A stretch of 8,513 nt of DNA from an uncultured Actinomycetes bacterium (GCA_937888775.1 CALAQT010000350.1:1-8513); one strand, 5' to 3'; positions 1 to 6,726 are shown, numbered from the stretch's first letter. Notes: generated from the letters alone by a model not told the origin. Numbers and translations: made by a program.

Positions 1-35
1 AGGCCCGACCCCCACAAACACTGGAGATCGGGCCT
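1..35. repeat. 8-bp inverted repeat at window edge
   Basis: AGGCCCGA (1-8) pairs perfectly with TCGGGCCT (28-35) around a 19-nt loop; three more pairs (12-14 with 22-24) could form inside the loop. No T-run follows on the plus strand, and on the minus strand the sequence after the stem lies outside the window. It could be half of a terminator or a structured 3' end of a neighbouring transcript, but this cannot be decided here. Confidence 0.3.
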
Positions 36-44
36 CAAACCCTC

Positions 45-93
45 AAAAACTTCCGGCTAACCGGCGCGACGATCGCCGGCGACAATGCCGGCG
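45..93 (-). terminator. weak terminator candidate after the M3 peptidase gene
   Basis: Downstream of the peptidase stop codon, the minus strand carries several GC-rich hairpins followed by five T's (A-run at 45-49 on the plus strand). The stems are CGCCGGC 74-80 with GCCGGCG 87-93 (6-nt loop), an alternative CCGGCG 61-66 with CGCCGG 74-79, and a small CCGG-CTAA-CCGG at 53-64. The two larger stems exclude each other and the strongest lies well upstream of the T-run. A classical intrinsic terminator is therefore possible but not convincing. Confidence 0.3.
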
Positions 94-119
94 ACGGCGG
101 GCTTGTGCCTGGACGACCC

Positions 120-1922
120 TCAGGTCCGCTCTGCGGCGAGCGTCTCGGCGGCGGTCAGCTGCTCTTGCACCAGGGCCAGGCCGGAGTCCCAGAAGCCAGG
201 ATCGGTCAGGTCGATGCCGACGATCGCGGCCAGGCCCTCCGGGCTGCGCGATCCTCCGGCGGCGAGCAGCTGCAGATACCGGGGGGCGAAGCCTTCGCCC
301 TGCTCGCGGTAGCGGCTGTAGACCGACAGCGCCAGCAGCAGTCCGTATGAGTACGCGTACACGTAGCCCGGCGTGTTGATGAAATGCGGGATGTAGGACC
401 ACCAGGTCCGGTAACCCTCGGTGATCTCCACCGAGTCGCCGAACAGCTCGGCCTGGGACTCGACCCAGAGCTGGTTGATCCGGTCCACCGACAGCTCACC
501 CTCGTCGCGCCGGCTGGTGTGGGCGAGATGCTCGAAGCGGTTCATCGCCATCTGACGGAAGACCGTGGCGACCGCACCGTCGATCCGATCGGCCAACAGA
601 CCCAGGCGTGAGTCGTCGTCGGGCGCCTGATCCAGCAGGCGGCCGAATACGAGCGCCTCGCCGAAGACCGACGCGGTCTCGGCCAGCGTCAGCGGCGTCG
701 AATGGTGAAACAGGCCCTGGGGGGCGGCGATCGCGGCGTGCAGACCGTGTCCGAGCTCGTGGGCCATCGTCAGCACATCCCGGCGCCGCGCGGTGTAATT
801 CAGCAGCACGTAGGGGTGCACGCTCGGCACCGTGTAGGAGCAGAACGCGCCGCCGCGCTTGTGCGGGCGGACCGGGGCGTCGACCCAGTGCTCGTCGAAG
901 AAGCGCCGCACAATCCGACCGGCCTCGGGCGAGAAGGACTCATAGGTGTCGAGCACGAGTTCGCGCGCCTCGCCGTAGGCGTAAGTGACGTCCTTGGCGG
1001 ACACGGGCGCGGATCGGTCGTAGTCGGTGATCCGCTCGATCCCCAGCAGGCGGGCCTTGAGCGCGTACCAGCGCTGCGGGATGTCGTAGCGGCCGCGCAC
1101 CGCCTCGATCAACGCCATCACCGACTGATCCGAGGCCTCGTTGGCGAGATTGCGGCTGGCCAGCCAGTGCGGATATGAGCGCAGCCGGTCCTCGACCGCC
1201 TTGTCGTGCATCAGGGTGTTGTAGATGAACCCGCGCGTGCGCAGCCCCGGCTCCAGCGCCGCCGAAACCGCTTCGGCCGTCTGGCGCCGGGCCTCACGGT
1301 CGGGGGCCAACAGCCGGCTCAACGCAACGTCCAACGTGAGCTTCTCGTCGCCAAGGGTGACGCGCAGTTCGGCGACCTGCTCACCGAACAGCCGCGCCCA
1401 GGCGCTCTGACTGGAAATCGATTTCTCGGCCAGCAACTTCTCCTCGGGCTCTGAGAGCAGGTGCCGCCGGTAGCGCCGCGCGCTGCGGAGGTGATGGCGG
1501 CAGAAGCCCAGCCGTTCGTCGACCAGCAGCCGCTCCACGTGCTGATCGTCGAGCGACGCCCATTCCAACTCAAAGAACACCAACTCGGTTTCGATCTCGG
1601 TGGCCCGCTCCTGGACGTGTTGGAGCAGCGCCCCGCGAGGCGGATCGGCGGTGTCGGTCGAGAACCGCAACGACGCGTAGGACCCCGCTTTGCCGACCAG
1701 CTCGTAGATCTCGGCCAGCGCGCTCATCGCCGTCTGCAGACCGGCCGCATCGAGGTCGGCCAGTCGCCCGGCGTAGCGCTTGGCGAAATCCTTTGACAGG
1801 TCGCGTGCCTGGTCGAGCAGGCGCTCCACGCCCGTCTCCTCCTGGCCGTCGACCAACGGGCTGAGGTCCCACTCGGTGGCCAGCAGCTCCGGGTCGCTGA
1901 GATGATCGGCGGTAGTGGACAT
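120..1922 (-). CDS. pepF: M3-family oligoendopeptidase (PepF type)
   Basis: A 600-residue zinc metallopeptidase of family M3, expected to be cytosolic and to cut short peptides; no signal peptide is visible. The zinc site is clear: HELGH at residues 388-392 (ligands H388 and H392, catalytic E389), with the likely third ligand E415 in LAETASVFGE. A C-terminal segment around 511-527 (IPHFINTPGYVYAYSYG) carries the His/Tyr cluster (H513, Y520, Y522) that in M3 enzymes contacts the substrate and stabilises the transition state. The length fits the oligoendopeptidase F clade (about 600 aa). The N-terminal 350 residues are mostly helical, as expected for the lid of the M3 clamshell. The ATG at 1922 is used; no Shine-Dalgarno precedes it, and a TAATCT -10-like box lies 9 nt upstream. 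It is divergent from the lipoprotein gene and has no functional link with the suf genes. PepF as a symbol is by family; substrate specificity cannot be read from sequence. Confidence 0.94.
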   Translation of the reverse strand: MSTTADHLSDPELLATEWDLSPLVDGQEETGVERLLDQARDLSKDFAKRYAGRLADLDAAGLQTAMSALAEIYELVGKAGSYASLRFSTDTADPPRGALLQHVQERATEIETELVFFELEWASLDDQHVERLLVDERLGFCRHHLRSARRYRRHLLSEPEEKLLAEKSISSQSAWARLFGEQVAELRVTLGDEKLTLDVALSRLLAPDREARRQTAEAVSAALEPGLRTRGFIYNTLMHDKAVEDRLRSYPHWLASRNLANEASDQSVMALIEAVRGRYDIPQRWYALKARLLGIERITDYDRSAPVSAKDVTYAYGEARELVLDTYESFSPEAGRIVRRFFDEHWVDAPVRPHKRGGAFCSYTVPSVHPYVLLNYTARRRDVLTMAHELGHGLHAAIAAPQGLFHHSTPLTLAETASVFGEALVFGRLLDQAPDDDSRLGLLADRIDGAVATVFRQMAMNRFEHLAHTSRRDEGELSVDRINQLWVESQAELFGDSVEITEGYRTWWSYIPHFINTPGYVYAYSYGLLLALSVYSRYREQGEGFAPRYLQLLAAGGSRSPEGLAAIVGIDLTDPGFWDSGLALVQEQLTAAETLAAERT

Positions 1923-1931
1923 CGACGCTGG

Positions 1932-1937
1932 AGATTA
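1932..1937 (-). promoter_or_regulatory. -10-like box for the M3 peptidase gene
   Basis: The minus strand reads TAATCT here, 9 nt before the ATG at 1922, in an otherwise GC-rich stretch. If it is a -10 box, transcription would start within a few bases of the ATG, giving an almost leaderless mRNA. This fits the lack of a Shine-Dalgarno. No good -35 hexamer is seen. Confidence 0.3.
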
Positions 1938-1980
1938 TCCGCCGCCTGCGCCGGCAGGGTCGTGGGACGGGGTGCTGGGC

Positions 1981-1986
1981 TACCCT
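1981..1986 (+). promoter_or_regulatory. possible -10 box for the lipoprotein gene
   Basis: TACCCT fits the loose TAnnnT actinobacterial -10 pattern and sits 13 nt before the ATG at 2000, predicting a 5' leader of only about 6 nt. The pattern is short and degenerate, there is no -35 match, and it is offered mainly because the start codon has no convincing ribosome binding site. Confidence 0.18.
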
Positions 1987-1999
1987 TGCCGGGCATCCC

Positions 2000-2476
2000 A
2001 TGAGCGGGAACAGATCACGGCTGCTGCCGGCGCCGATCGCGACGGCGCTCATCCTGTGCGCTTGTGGCCACGCAGGCGCCGGTCACCCGCCGGCGGTTTC
2101 CGGCGTGCCGTTGGTCGGCGGGGCGAAGATCGTCAGCTCGGCGCAGCAGTGTGACCGCGGCGCCAACCCGTACTGCGCGCTGGAGCTGGTCGTGGTCGAT
2201 CCGCGCTACCGGTCGTCGAGCGACCTGCTGACCAGCGAGAAGATGCACCTGACCGCCAGCGGCTGGACGTCGACGGGCGGCGACACGGGACAGGAGCTGG
2301 CGGCCAACTCGCCCTCGCACCCGTTGAGGCTGACCTACGCCACCGCCGACGGCGATCTGCGCGGGGTCGACCTGGGCTGGATCCAGCGCTCCCGCCGGAC
2401 GGCGCTGGCGCTCAGCCGCATGATCTTCGATCGCGCGCCGGCGATCTCGCTCATGCTGGAGACGAGCTCGTCCTGA
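2000..2476 (+). CDS. small secreted lipoprotein of unknown function
   Basis: A 158-residue protein. The N-terminus has basic residues (R5, R7), a short hydrophobic stretch (residues 8-19) and a lipobox-like LCAC with the lipidated cysteine predicted at C22, so it is probably anchored to the outer face of the membrane. A Gly/Pro-rich linker (23-40) follows. The mature domain has two cysteines, C51 and C59, close enough to form a disulfide outside the cell. It then has a strand-like ELVVVD segment (62-67), a helix-like stretch ending in ASGW (86-89), and a C-terminal region with DLGWIQR (124-130) and a hydrophobic helix. I recognise no named domain. The codon pattern matches its neighbours and the signal sequence supports a real gene. 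It is divergent from the peptidase and convergent with RNase D, so it appears to be transcribed alone. Its job is unknown; a cell-envelope role is inferred only from the predicted location. Confidence 0.75.
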   Translation: MSGNRSRLLPAPIATALILCACGHAGAGHPPAVSGVPLVGGAKIVSSAQQCDRGANPYCALELVVVDPRYRSSSDLLTSEKMHLTASGWTSTGGDTGQELAANSPSHPLRLTYATADGDLRGVDLGWIQRSRRTALALSRMIFDRAPAISLMLETSSS

Positions 2477-2517
2477 GGGCCCGCGAGGAAACTGGTGGCG
2501 GACAATCCGTCAGTAAC

Positions 2518-3735
2518 TCAGTCGTGGGCCCTTAACTCCAGGCGCCGCTGGGGCCCAACCACCACGGCGCTGCGCCCGGCCAGCAGATCGCGCAGGTCAG
2601 AGCCCACGAGCTCCTCGCGCCACCCGCTCAGAGTCCGTACCTCAGGCTCGGGCTCCGAGCGCCGCGCCGCGCCGACGATCTGCTCCAGTTCGGCTCGGGA
2701 GGCGATCAGCTCGTAGGCGAGCCCGGCTTCCATCGCACGGGCGCGCAGCAGGGCCTCGGCGAGTGCGATCAGCGGTGCGTCGCCGGGCTCCGAGCGGCCC
2801 CGCGCTTCATCGCGCGGTATTGGGGGCGCCTGCAGCGACGCCGCGATCGCTTCCAAGATCGCCGGCCCACGTCGCTTGATCGTCGACGGATGGATGCCGC
2901 GAATCTGACCGAGCGCATCGACGCTCGACGGCCGCCGCTTGGCCAGTTCCACCAGCGCCGGATCGGCCAGCACGGAGCCGACGGGGCGATCCTGCTCGGA
3001 CGCCGTGCGCTCACGCCACGCGGCCACCTCGCGCGCGATCGCCCGCGAGCGGGGATCAAGTTGACCGATACGCGGCAGGCGCTCCCAGGCGGTTTCGGGA
3101 TCGCGCTCGTCGGTGGCCGACTCAAGTCTTCGACACTCCTCGCGCGCCCAGTCCAGACGGCCGCTGTCAGCCAACCGGCGCTGCAACTCGTCGGAGAGCT
3201 GCAGCAGGTGCGCCACGTCCTCGGCCGCGTAGCTGAGCTGCTCCGTGGTCAGCGGACGGGCGTCCCAGCGGGTGTAACTGGCGGTCTTGCCCACCCGCTG
3301 GCCGAGCATCGCGCCGAGCAGGTTGCTGTATCCGGCCTGCGCGCTGGCGCCGGCGAAGCCGGCCGCGATCTGCGTGTCGAACACGTTGGTCAGCTCCGTG
3401 CGCCAGGCGCGGCGCAGGATCGCGACGTCCTGACGACCGGCGTGCAGGATGACCTCGATGCACGGATCGGCGAGCAGTGCCGCGAGCGGATCGACATCGG
3501 GATCCTGCAGCGAATCGATCAGGATAATCTGCGGCGCGGCACCGGGGTCGGGATCATCGACAGCGACCTGAACCAGGCACAGCAGGGCTCGGTAGCGACC
3601 CTCGGACATGAACTCGGTGTCGATCCCGAGCCTCCCCGCCGCACGCGCGCGGTCCGCGGCCTGTGCGATATCGGCAGAGCTGGCGAGCACGATCGCTCCG
3701 TCACCGTCCATCGTCACTCCGTCACCGTCCATCAC
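2518..3735 (-). CDS. rnd: RNase D-like 3'-5' exoribonuclease with HRDC domain
   Basis: A DEDDy-family 3'-5' exonuclease, 405 aa from the outermost start (E. coli RNase D is about 375). RNase D trims 3' ends of tRNA and other stable RNA precursors in the cytoplasm, using two metal ions. The catalytic residues are all visible: D39 and E41 in GIDTEF, D103 in HAGRQDVAIL, and Y169 with D173 in SYAAEDVAHL, giving D-E-D-D with the tyrosine variant. FDTQIAAGF (119-127) is a further family signature. An HRDC nucleic-acid-binding domain covers about 217-297. The C-terminal part (about 320-405), with GWREELVGSDLRDLL, looks like the extension common in actinobacterial homologues. The start is uncertain: GTG 3735, ATG 3732 (AGGG 7 nt upstream) and ATG 3711 (GGAG 5 nt upstream) are all possible because a 21-bp unit is duplicated there. 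Translation from ATG 3711 would still keep the whole exonuclease domain. Its 3' end converges on the lipoprotein gene, with a 41-bp gap. Confidence 0.93.
   Translation of the reverse strand: MMDGDGVTMDGDGAIVLASSADIAQAADRARAAGRLGIDTEFMSEGRYRALLCLVQVAVDDPDPGAAPQIILIDSLQDPDVDPLAALLADPCIEVILHAGRQDVAILRRAWRTELTNVFDTQIAAGFAGASAQAGYSNLLGAMLGQRVGKTASYTRWDARPLTTEQLSYAAEDVAHLLQLSDELQRRLADSGRLDWAREECRRLESATDERDPETAWERLPRIGQLDPRSRAIAREVAAWRERTASEQDRPVGSVLADPALVELAKRRPSSVDALGQIRGIHPSTIKRRGPAILEAIAASLQAPPIPRDEARGRSEPGDAPLIALAEALLRARAMEAGLAYELIASRAELEQIVGAARRSEPEPEVRTLSGWREELVGSDLRDLLAGRSAVVVGPQRRLELRAHD
3696..3733. repeat. tandem duplication at the RNase D start
   Basis: A 17-bp sequence (plus strand CTCCGTCACCGTCCATC) occurs at 3696-3712 and again at 3717-3733, with a 21-bp period. 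In the RNase D frame this is seven codons, encoding MDGDGVT followed by MDGDGAI. Each copy supplies an ATG, and the first-translated copy also supplies a GGAG ahead of the second ATG. The in-frame period leaves the downstream protein unchanged. Confidence 0.85.
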
Positions 3736-3774
3736 CTGACCCTACCGGCCCGGGGCCCGATGACCGTCAGAACA

Positions 3775-3799
3775 ATAACCTACTCTGCTGGTAGGATTT
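3775..3799. promoter_or_regulatory. IscR type-2-like operator before the Rrf2 gene
   Basis: The sequence reads ATAA-CC-N13-GG-ATTT, with perfect 5-bp arms CCTAC (3779-3783) and GTAGG (3791-3795). It matches the outer frame WWWWCC-N13-GGWWWW, the form I recall for E. coli IscR type-2 sites; the inner YA/TR positions do not match. It overlaps the predicted -10 box of the downstream regulator gene, so binding would block transcription (autorepression). It also contains TAGGTT on the minus strand (3782-3777), so it could reach the divergent RNase D promoter. An almost identical frame recurs at 6761-6785. Binding by the adjacent Rrf2 protein is inferred. Confidence 0.55.
3792..3797 (+). promoter_or_regulatory. 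-10 box of the rrf2-sufCSU unit
   Basis: TAGGAT fits an actinobacterial -10 and ends 8 nt before the ATG at 3806, so the transcript would begin at or very near the start codon. The longer string TAGGATTTAC is nearly repeated at the second suf promoter (TAGGTTTTAC, 6778-6787). The -35 region shows no clear TTGACA. An AGGA at 3793-3796 could act as a distant Shine-Dalgarno if transcription starts further upstream. Confidence 0.42.
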
Positions 3800-3805
3800 A
3801 CCGCG

Positions 3806-4267
3806 ATGATCTTTTCCTCCAGAGCGGAGTACGGAGTTCGGCTGATGATCGAGTTGGGGCGTCAGTCGCCTGAGCACCCCACCAGCCTGAAGGTGATCGC
3901 CGACGCGGAGGGGCTGCCATTGGCTTATCTCGAGCAGGTCGTGGCCCGCCTGCGTAAGGCCGGCCTCGTGATGAGCGCCCGCGGCGCGCATGGCGGCTAC
4001 TGGCTGTCACGCGCCGCCGAGGAGATCGCGATGGACGAGGTGGTCCAGGCGCTCGAGGGCTCGATCGCGCCGATGGAGTGCTTCGTCCACGACCACACCG
4101 AGCGGGTGCTCTGCTCACACGAGCCCGATGCGGGTCACGGCTGCGCGACCAAGCTGCTGTGGACGCGGGTACAGAACGGGATCATCCGATCGCTGCAGAC
4201 CACGACGCTGGCCGAGCTCGTCGAGTTCTCGCGCCGCCCCGAGCGCGAGCCGTCGGTGGTCGCCTAA
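3806..4267 (+). CDS. Rrf2/IscR-like Fe-S-sensing transcription regulator
   Basis: A 153-residue Rrf2-family regulator. The N-terminus MIFSSRAEYGVRLM is the usual start of the winged helix-turn-helix domain and fixes the ATG at 3806. Residues 41-50 (YLEQVVARLR) are the recognition helix, keeping the glutamate at position 43 that E. coli IscR uses for site discrimination. The wing has ARGAHGGYWLS (58-68). Three cysteines, C92, C103 and C113, sit where Rrf2 proteins bind an Fe-S cluster, but with wider spacing (C-x10-C-x9-C) than the C-x5-C-x5-C of IscR; H95, H97, H105 and H111 lie between them. CATKLLWTRVQ (113-123) is the typical following helix. It lies 22 bp before sufC, probably in one transcript. 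By analogy it senses Fe-S status and represses the suf genes, including its own. It is not the DeoR-like or ArsR-like SufR of mycobacteria or streptomycetes. Which cluster it holds is unknown. Confidence 0.92.
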   Translation: MIFSSRAEYGVRLMIELGRQSPEHPTSLKVIADAEGLPLAYLEQVVARLRKAGLVMSARGAHGGYWLSRAAEEIAMDEVVQALEGSIAPMECFVHDHTERVLCSHEPDAGHGCATKLLWTRVQNGIIRSLQTTTLAELVEFSRRPEREPSVVA

Positions 4268-4289
4268 ACGAAACGACCGAAAGCTGGAG

Positions 4290-5057
4290 ATGGCAGAGCT
4301 AGAGATTCGAAACCTTCATGTCCGCGCCGGTGACAAGGAGATCCTGCGCGGCCTCGAACTGACCGTCGACAAGGGCGAGATCCATGCCCTGATGGGCCCC
4401 AACGGATCGGGCAAGTCGACGCTCGCCAACGCGATCATGGGGCATCCGGGCTTTGAGGTGACCGATGGCCAGATCATCTTCAACGGTCAGGACATCACCG
4501 TGGCCGCCCCTGACGAGCGCGCCCGCATGGGCCTGTTCATGGCGTTCCAGTACCCGGTCTCGGTGCCCGGCGTGACCGTGACCAAGTATCTGCGCACGGT
4601 GCTCAACGCCCACCGTGAGGCCCACGGCCAGGAGCCGATCGCGCTCAAGGACTTCCGCCAGACCGTCGAGGCGGCGATGAAGCTGACCGACGTCCCCAGG
4701 GCGTTCTCCAGCCGGTACCTGAACGAGGGCTTCTCCGGCGGGGAGAAGAAGCGCATGGAGATCCTTCAGCTAGCCCTCCAGCTGCCCGAGCTGGCGATTC
4801 TCGACGAAACCGATTCCGGGCTGGACATCGACGCCCTGCGCGTCGTGGCCAACGGGGTCAACGCCGTCGCCGGGCCCGAGATGGGCGTGCTGATCATCAC
4901 CCACTACCAGCGCATCCTGCACCTGGTCAAACCCAGTCACGTGCACGTTATGTATCAAGGCCGCATCGTCAAGGAAGGCGGCCCGCATCTGGTCGACGAG
5001 CTTGAGGCCAAGGGCTACGCCTGGATCACCGACGAGCTCGAGAAGGCGCCTGCCTAG
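4290..5057 (+). CDS. sufC: SufC, Fe-S assembly ATPase
   Basis: A 255-residue soluble ABC-type ATPase of the SUF system, where it binds SufB and SufD and its ATP cycle drives the conformational change needed for cluster assembly on the scaffold. All ABC motifs are present: Walker A GPNGSGKS 36-43, Q-loop Q87 in FQYP, signature FSGGEKKR 148-155, Walker B ending LDE with catalytic E173, D-loop SGLD 176-179, and switch H205. LNEGFSGGEKKRMEILQ and LDETDSGLDIDAL are diagnostic of SufC rather than transporter ATPases. Its length matches the family. The ATG at 4290 gives the usual N-terminus MAELEIRNLHV; the frame stays open further upstream but that overlaps the regulator gene and resembles nothing. 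GGAG abuts the ATG directly, too close to be a normal ribosome site, while GAAAG lies 6 nt upstream. The stop codon directly abuts the sufS ATG. Unusually for actinobacteria, no sufB or sufD precedes it. Confidence 0.97.
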   Translation: MAELEIRNLHVRAGDKEILRGLELTVDKGEIHALMGPNGSGKSTLANAIMGHPGFEVTDGQIIFNGQDITVAAPDERARMGLFMAFQYPVSVPGVTVTKYLRTVLNAHREAHGQEPIALKDFRQTVEAAMKLTDVPRAFSSRYLNEGFSGGEKKRMEILQLALQLPELAILDETDSGLDIDALRVVANGVNAVAGPEMGVLIITHYQRILHLVKPSHVHVMYQGRIVKEGGPHLVDELEAKGYAWITDELEKAPA

Positions 5058-6290
5058 ATGAGCACGGTGGAGGTCCTGCGCGACGTCGCGTCCGAATTCC
5101 CGGTCCTGCGCCGGGAAATCGACGGTCATCCGATCGTCTACCTCGACTCTGCCGCGACCTCGCAGACCCCCCAGCCGGTGATCGATGCGATGGTGCGTTA
5201 CTACACGCAGACGCGCGCGTCGGTACACCGCGGCGTCTACCCACTCGCGGTGCAGGCCACCGATCTCTATGAGGGCGCCCGGGGGCGGATCGCGGCCTGG
5301 CTCCACAGCACCGTCGAGGCGACGATCTTCACGGCCAACGCGACAGCGGCGATCAACCTCGTCGCCTATACCTGGGGTCGCCAGAACGTCAACGTCGGCG
5401 ACCTCGTCGTGCTGACCGAGATGGAGCACCATTCCAACATCGTGCCCTGGCAGATGCTCTGCTCCGAGCGCGAGGCGGAGCTGGCGTACGTGCCGGTGCT
5501 CGACGATGGTCAGCTCGATCTAGCGGCGCTGGACGGGTTGCTCGCGCGCGGGCCCAAGCTGCTGGCGGTCACGCACGTCTCCAACGTGCTCGGCACGATC
5601 AATCCGATCGCGTCAATCGTCGCGCGGGCCCACGACGCCGGTGCCGTGGTGCTCGTCGACGGCTCGCAGGCGATCCCTCAGCTGCCCGTCGACCTGCGCT
5701 CGCTCGACGCCGATTTCTACGCCTGGACCGGGCATAAGGCTTATGGCCCGACCGGGATCGGTGTGCTGCACGGGCGCGCTTCGCTGCTGGAGGCGATGCC
5801 GCCTTTCATCGGCGGGGGTCACATGATCCGCACCGTCTCGGCCAACGAGTCGACCTGGACCGACCTGCCGTGGAAGTTCGAGGCCGGCACCTCCCAGATC
5901 GCCGAGGCGATCGGGCTCGGCGCCGCCGTCGACTGGATCCAGTCGCTCGGCATCGAGCAGATCCGTGCGCACGAGAACGCGCTCGTCGCCCATGCGCTGT
6001 CACGCCTGTCCGAGGTTGCGGGGCTGGCCATCCACGGACCGTCCGAGGCCGCCGAGCGCGGGGCGCTGGTCTCGTTCACGCTGGAGGGAGCCCATCCCCA
6101 CGACGTCGGCGAGATCCTCGGGCGTGAGGGCGTCTGCGTGCGCGCCGGCCACCACTGCGCGCAACCCTTGATGCGCAGGCTCGGAACGACCGCGACCACG
6201 CGGGCGTCGTTCGCGGTCCACAACTCGCTCGCCGACATCGACAGCCTGATCGACGGCCTCGCGATCGTCGCTCGGGTCCTGCAGCTCTAA
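5058..6290 (+). CDS. sufS: SufS, group II cysteine desulfurase
   Basis: A 410-residue PLP-dependent cysteine desulfurase that turns L-cysteine into alanine and holds the sulfur as an enzyme persulfide for transfer to SufU. The PLP lysine is K227 in [10 protein letters not shown]. The ring-stacking histidine is H124 in [11 protein letters not shown]. The catalytic cysteine is C367 in [11 protein letters not shown] on the short, ordered loop of group II enzymes. These correspond almost position for position to K226, H123 and C364 of E. coli SufS. D201 in VLVDGSQA is the residue expected to bind the pyridine nitrogen. The length is typical. It starts immediately after the sufC stop codon (TAG-ATG, no gap), with only a distant AAGG (5043-5046) as ribosome site, which suggests translational coupling to sufC. 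With sufU next door it should use SufU, not SufE, as sulfur acceptor. Confidence 0.97.
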   Translation: MSTVEVLRDVASEFPVLRREIDGHPIVYLDSAATSQTPQPVIDAMVRYYTQTRASVHRGVYPLAVQATDLYEGARGRIAAWLHSTVEATIFTANATAAINLVAYTWGRQNVNVGDLVVLTEMEHHSNIVPWQMLCSEREAELAYVPVLDDGQLDLAALDGLLARGPKLLAVTHVSNVLGTINPIASIVARAHDAGAVVLVDGSQAIPQLPVDLRSLDADFYAWTGHKAYGPTGIGVLHGRASLLEAMPPFIGGGHMIRTVSANESTWTDLPWKFEAGTSQIAEAIGLGAAVDWIQSLGIEQIRAHENALVAHALSRLSEVAGLAIHGPSEAAERGALVSFTLEGAHPHDVGEILGREGVCVRAGHHCAQPLMRRLGTTATTRASFAVHNSLADIDSLIDGLAIVARVLQL

Positions 6291-6300
6291 CGTCTGCGCC

Positions 6301-6726
6301 ATGGACGATCTGTATCGGGAGAACATCCTCGAGCACTACAAGCGGCCCCACAACTGGAGCCCGCCGGCACCCGCGCTGGAACGCGTCGACCTCGAGTTCC
6401 ATGACCTCAACCCGCTCTGCGGCGACGAGCTGACGGTGCAGCTGGCGGTGGGCAAGGATGACCGCATCCAGGAGATCCGCTTCATCGGACACGGCTGCGC
6501 GATCTCTCAGGCCGCCGCCTCGATGACCTCCGACGAGGTCAAGGGGATGAGGGTGCAGGAACTGCTGGAGCTCGACCGTTCATTCGTGCTCGAGCTGCTC
6601 GGAATCGACATCTCCGCCCAGCGGATGAAGTGCGCGCTGCTGTCGCTGAAGGTGCTCAAGAGCGCGTCACTCGGGCACGCCGTCGGCTGGGAGTCCGAGT
6701 CGCCGGAGAACGGCGCCGCAGCGTGA
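6301..6726 (+). CDS. sufU: SufU, zinc-dependent sulfurtransferase (short-loop form)
   Basis: A 141-residue SufU/IscU-fold protein that takes persulfide sulfur from SufS and relays it to the SufBCD scaffold. The expected zinc ligands are C40 and D42 (NPLCGDEL), C66 ([12 protein letters not shown]) and C111 ([12 protein letters not shown]). The residue before C111 is lysine, as in SufU, not the histidine (H105) of IscU scaffolds, so it is called SufU. The oddity is the C66-C111 distance of 45 residues. B. subtilis SufU has 62 (C66 to C128), because of an insertion of about 18 residues; here [15 protein letters not shown] bridges directly. The C-terminus has an acidic/Ala tail (131-141). It starts 10 bp after sufS with no visible Shine-Dalgarno, so translation is probably coupled. 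It is the last gene of the first suf unit; a 67-bp gap with its own promoter-like elements follows. Confidence 0.94.
   Translation: MDDLYRENILEHYKRPHNWSPPAPALERVDLEFHDLNPLCGDELTVQLAVGKDDRIQEIRFIGHGCAISQAAASMTSDEVKGMRVQELLELDRSFVLELLGIDISAQRMKCALLSLKVLKSASLGHAVGWESESPENGAAA

Noticed and set aside
1935..1955. A possible third WWWWCC-N13-GGWWWW operator in the peptidase/lipoprotein gap
   Set aside because: TTAT-CC is present, but no GG follows at the 13-base spacing and no AT-rich right arm exists.
2476..2532. 7-bp inverted repeat AGGGCCC/GGGCCCT between the lipoprotein and RNase D genes
   Set aside because: The arms are 43 nt apart, one lies inside the RNase D coding end, and no T-run follows, so it does not look like a terminator.
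3745..3759. GC-rich near-palindrome around CCGGCCCGGGGCCCG upstream of RNase D
   Set aside because: Low-complexity G/C runs of this kind arise easily in such DNA; no spacing or T-run supports a regulatory role.
2890..3873. A 327-codon plus-strand open frame opposite the RNase D gene
   Set aside because: It mirrors the RNase D coding frame on the other strand, its product resembles no family and is full of Arg/Gly/Leu typical of antisense frames in GC-rich DNA, and it runs over the regulator promoter and start.
3990..4289. Upstream extension of the SufC reading frame by 100 codons
   Set aside because: The extension overlaps the regulator gene in another frame and encodes an Arg/Ser-rich sequence; the canonical SufC N-terminus begins at ATG 4290.
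4290..5057. SufC as an ABC transporter ATPase
   Set aside because: The LNEGFSGGEKKR and DETDSGLDIDAL motifs, and the direct linkage to sufS and sufU, identify it as SufC; no permease gene is near.
4770..5432. A 220-codon minus-strand open frame opposite sufC and sufS
   Set aside because: It spans the junction of two unmistakable genes on the opposite strand and encodes nothing recognisable; a high-GC shadow frame.
6301..6726. Calling the SufU protein an IscU scaffold on account of its short loop
   Set aside because: It has lysine in place of the IscU histidine before the last cysteine, and it lies next to a group II desulfurase (SufS) without hscA, hscB or iscA.
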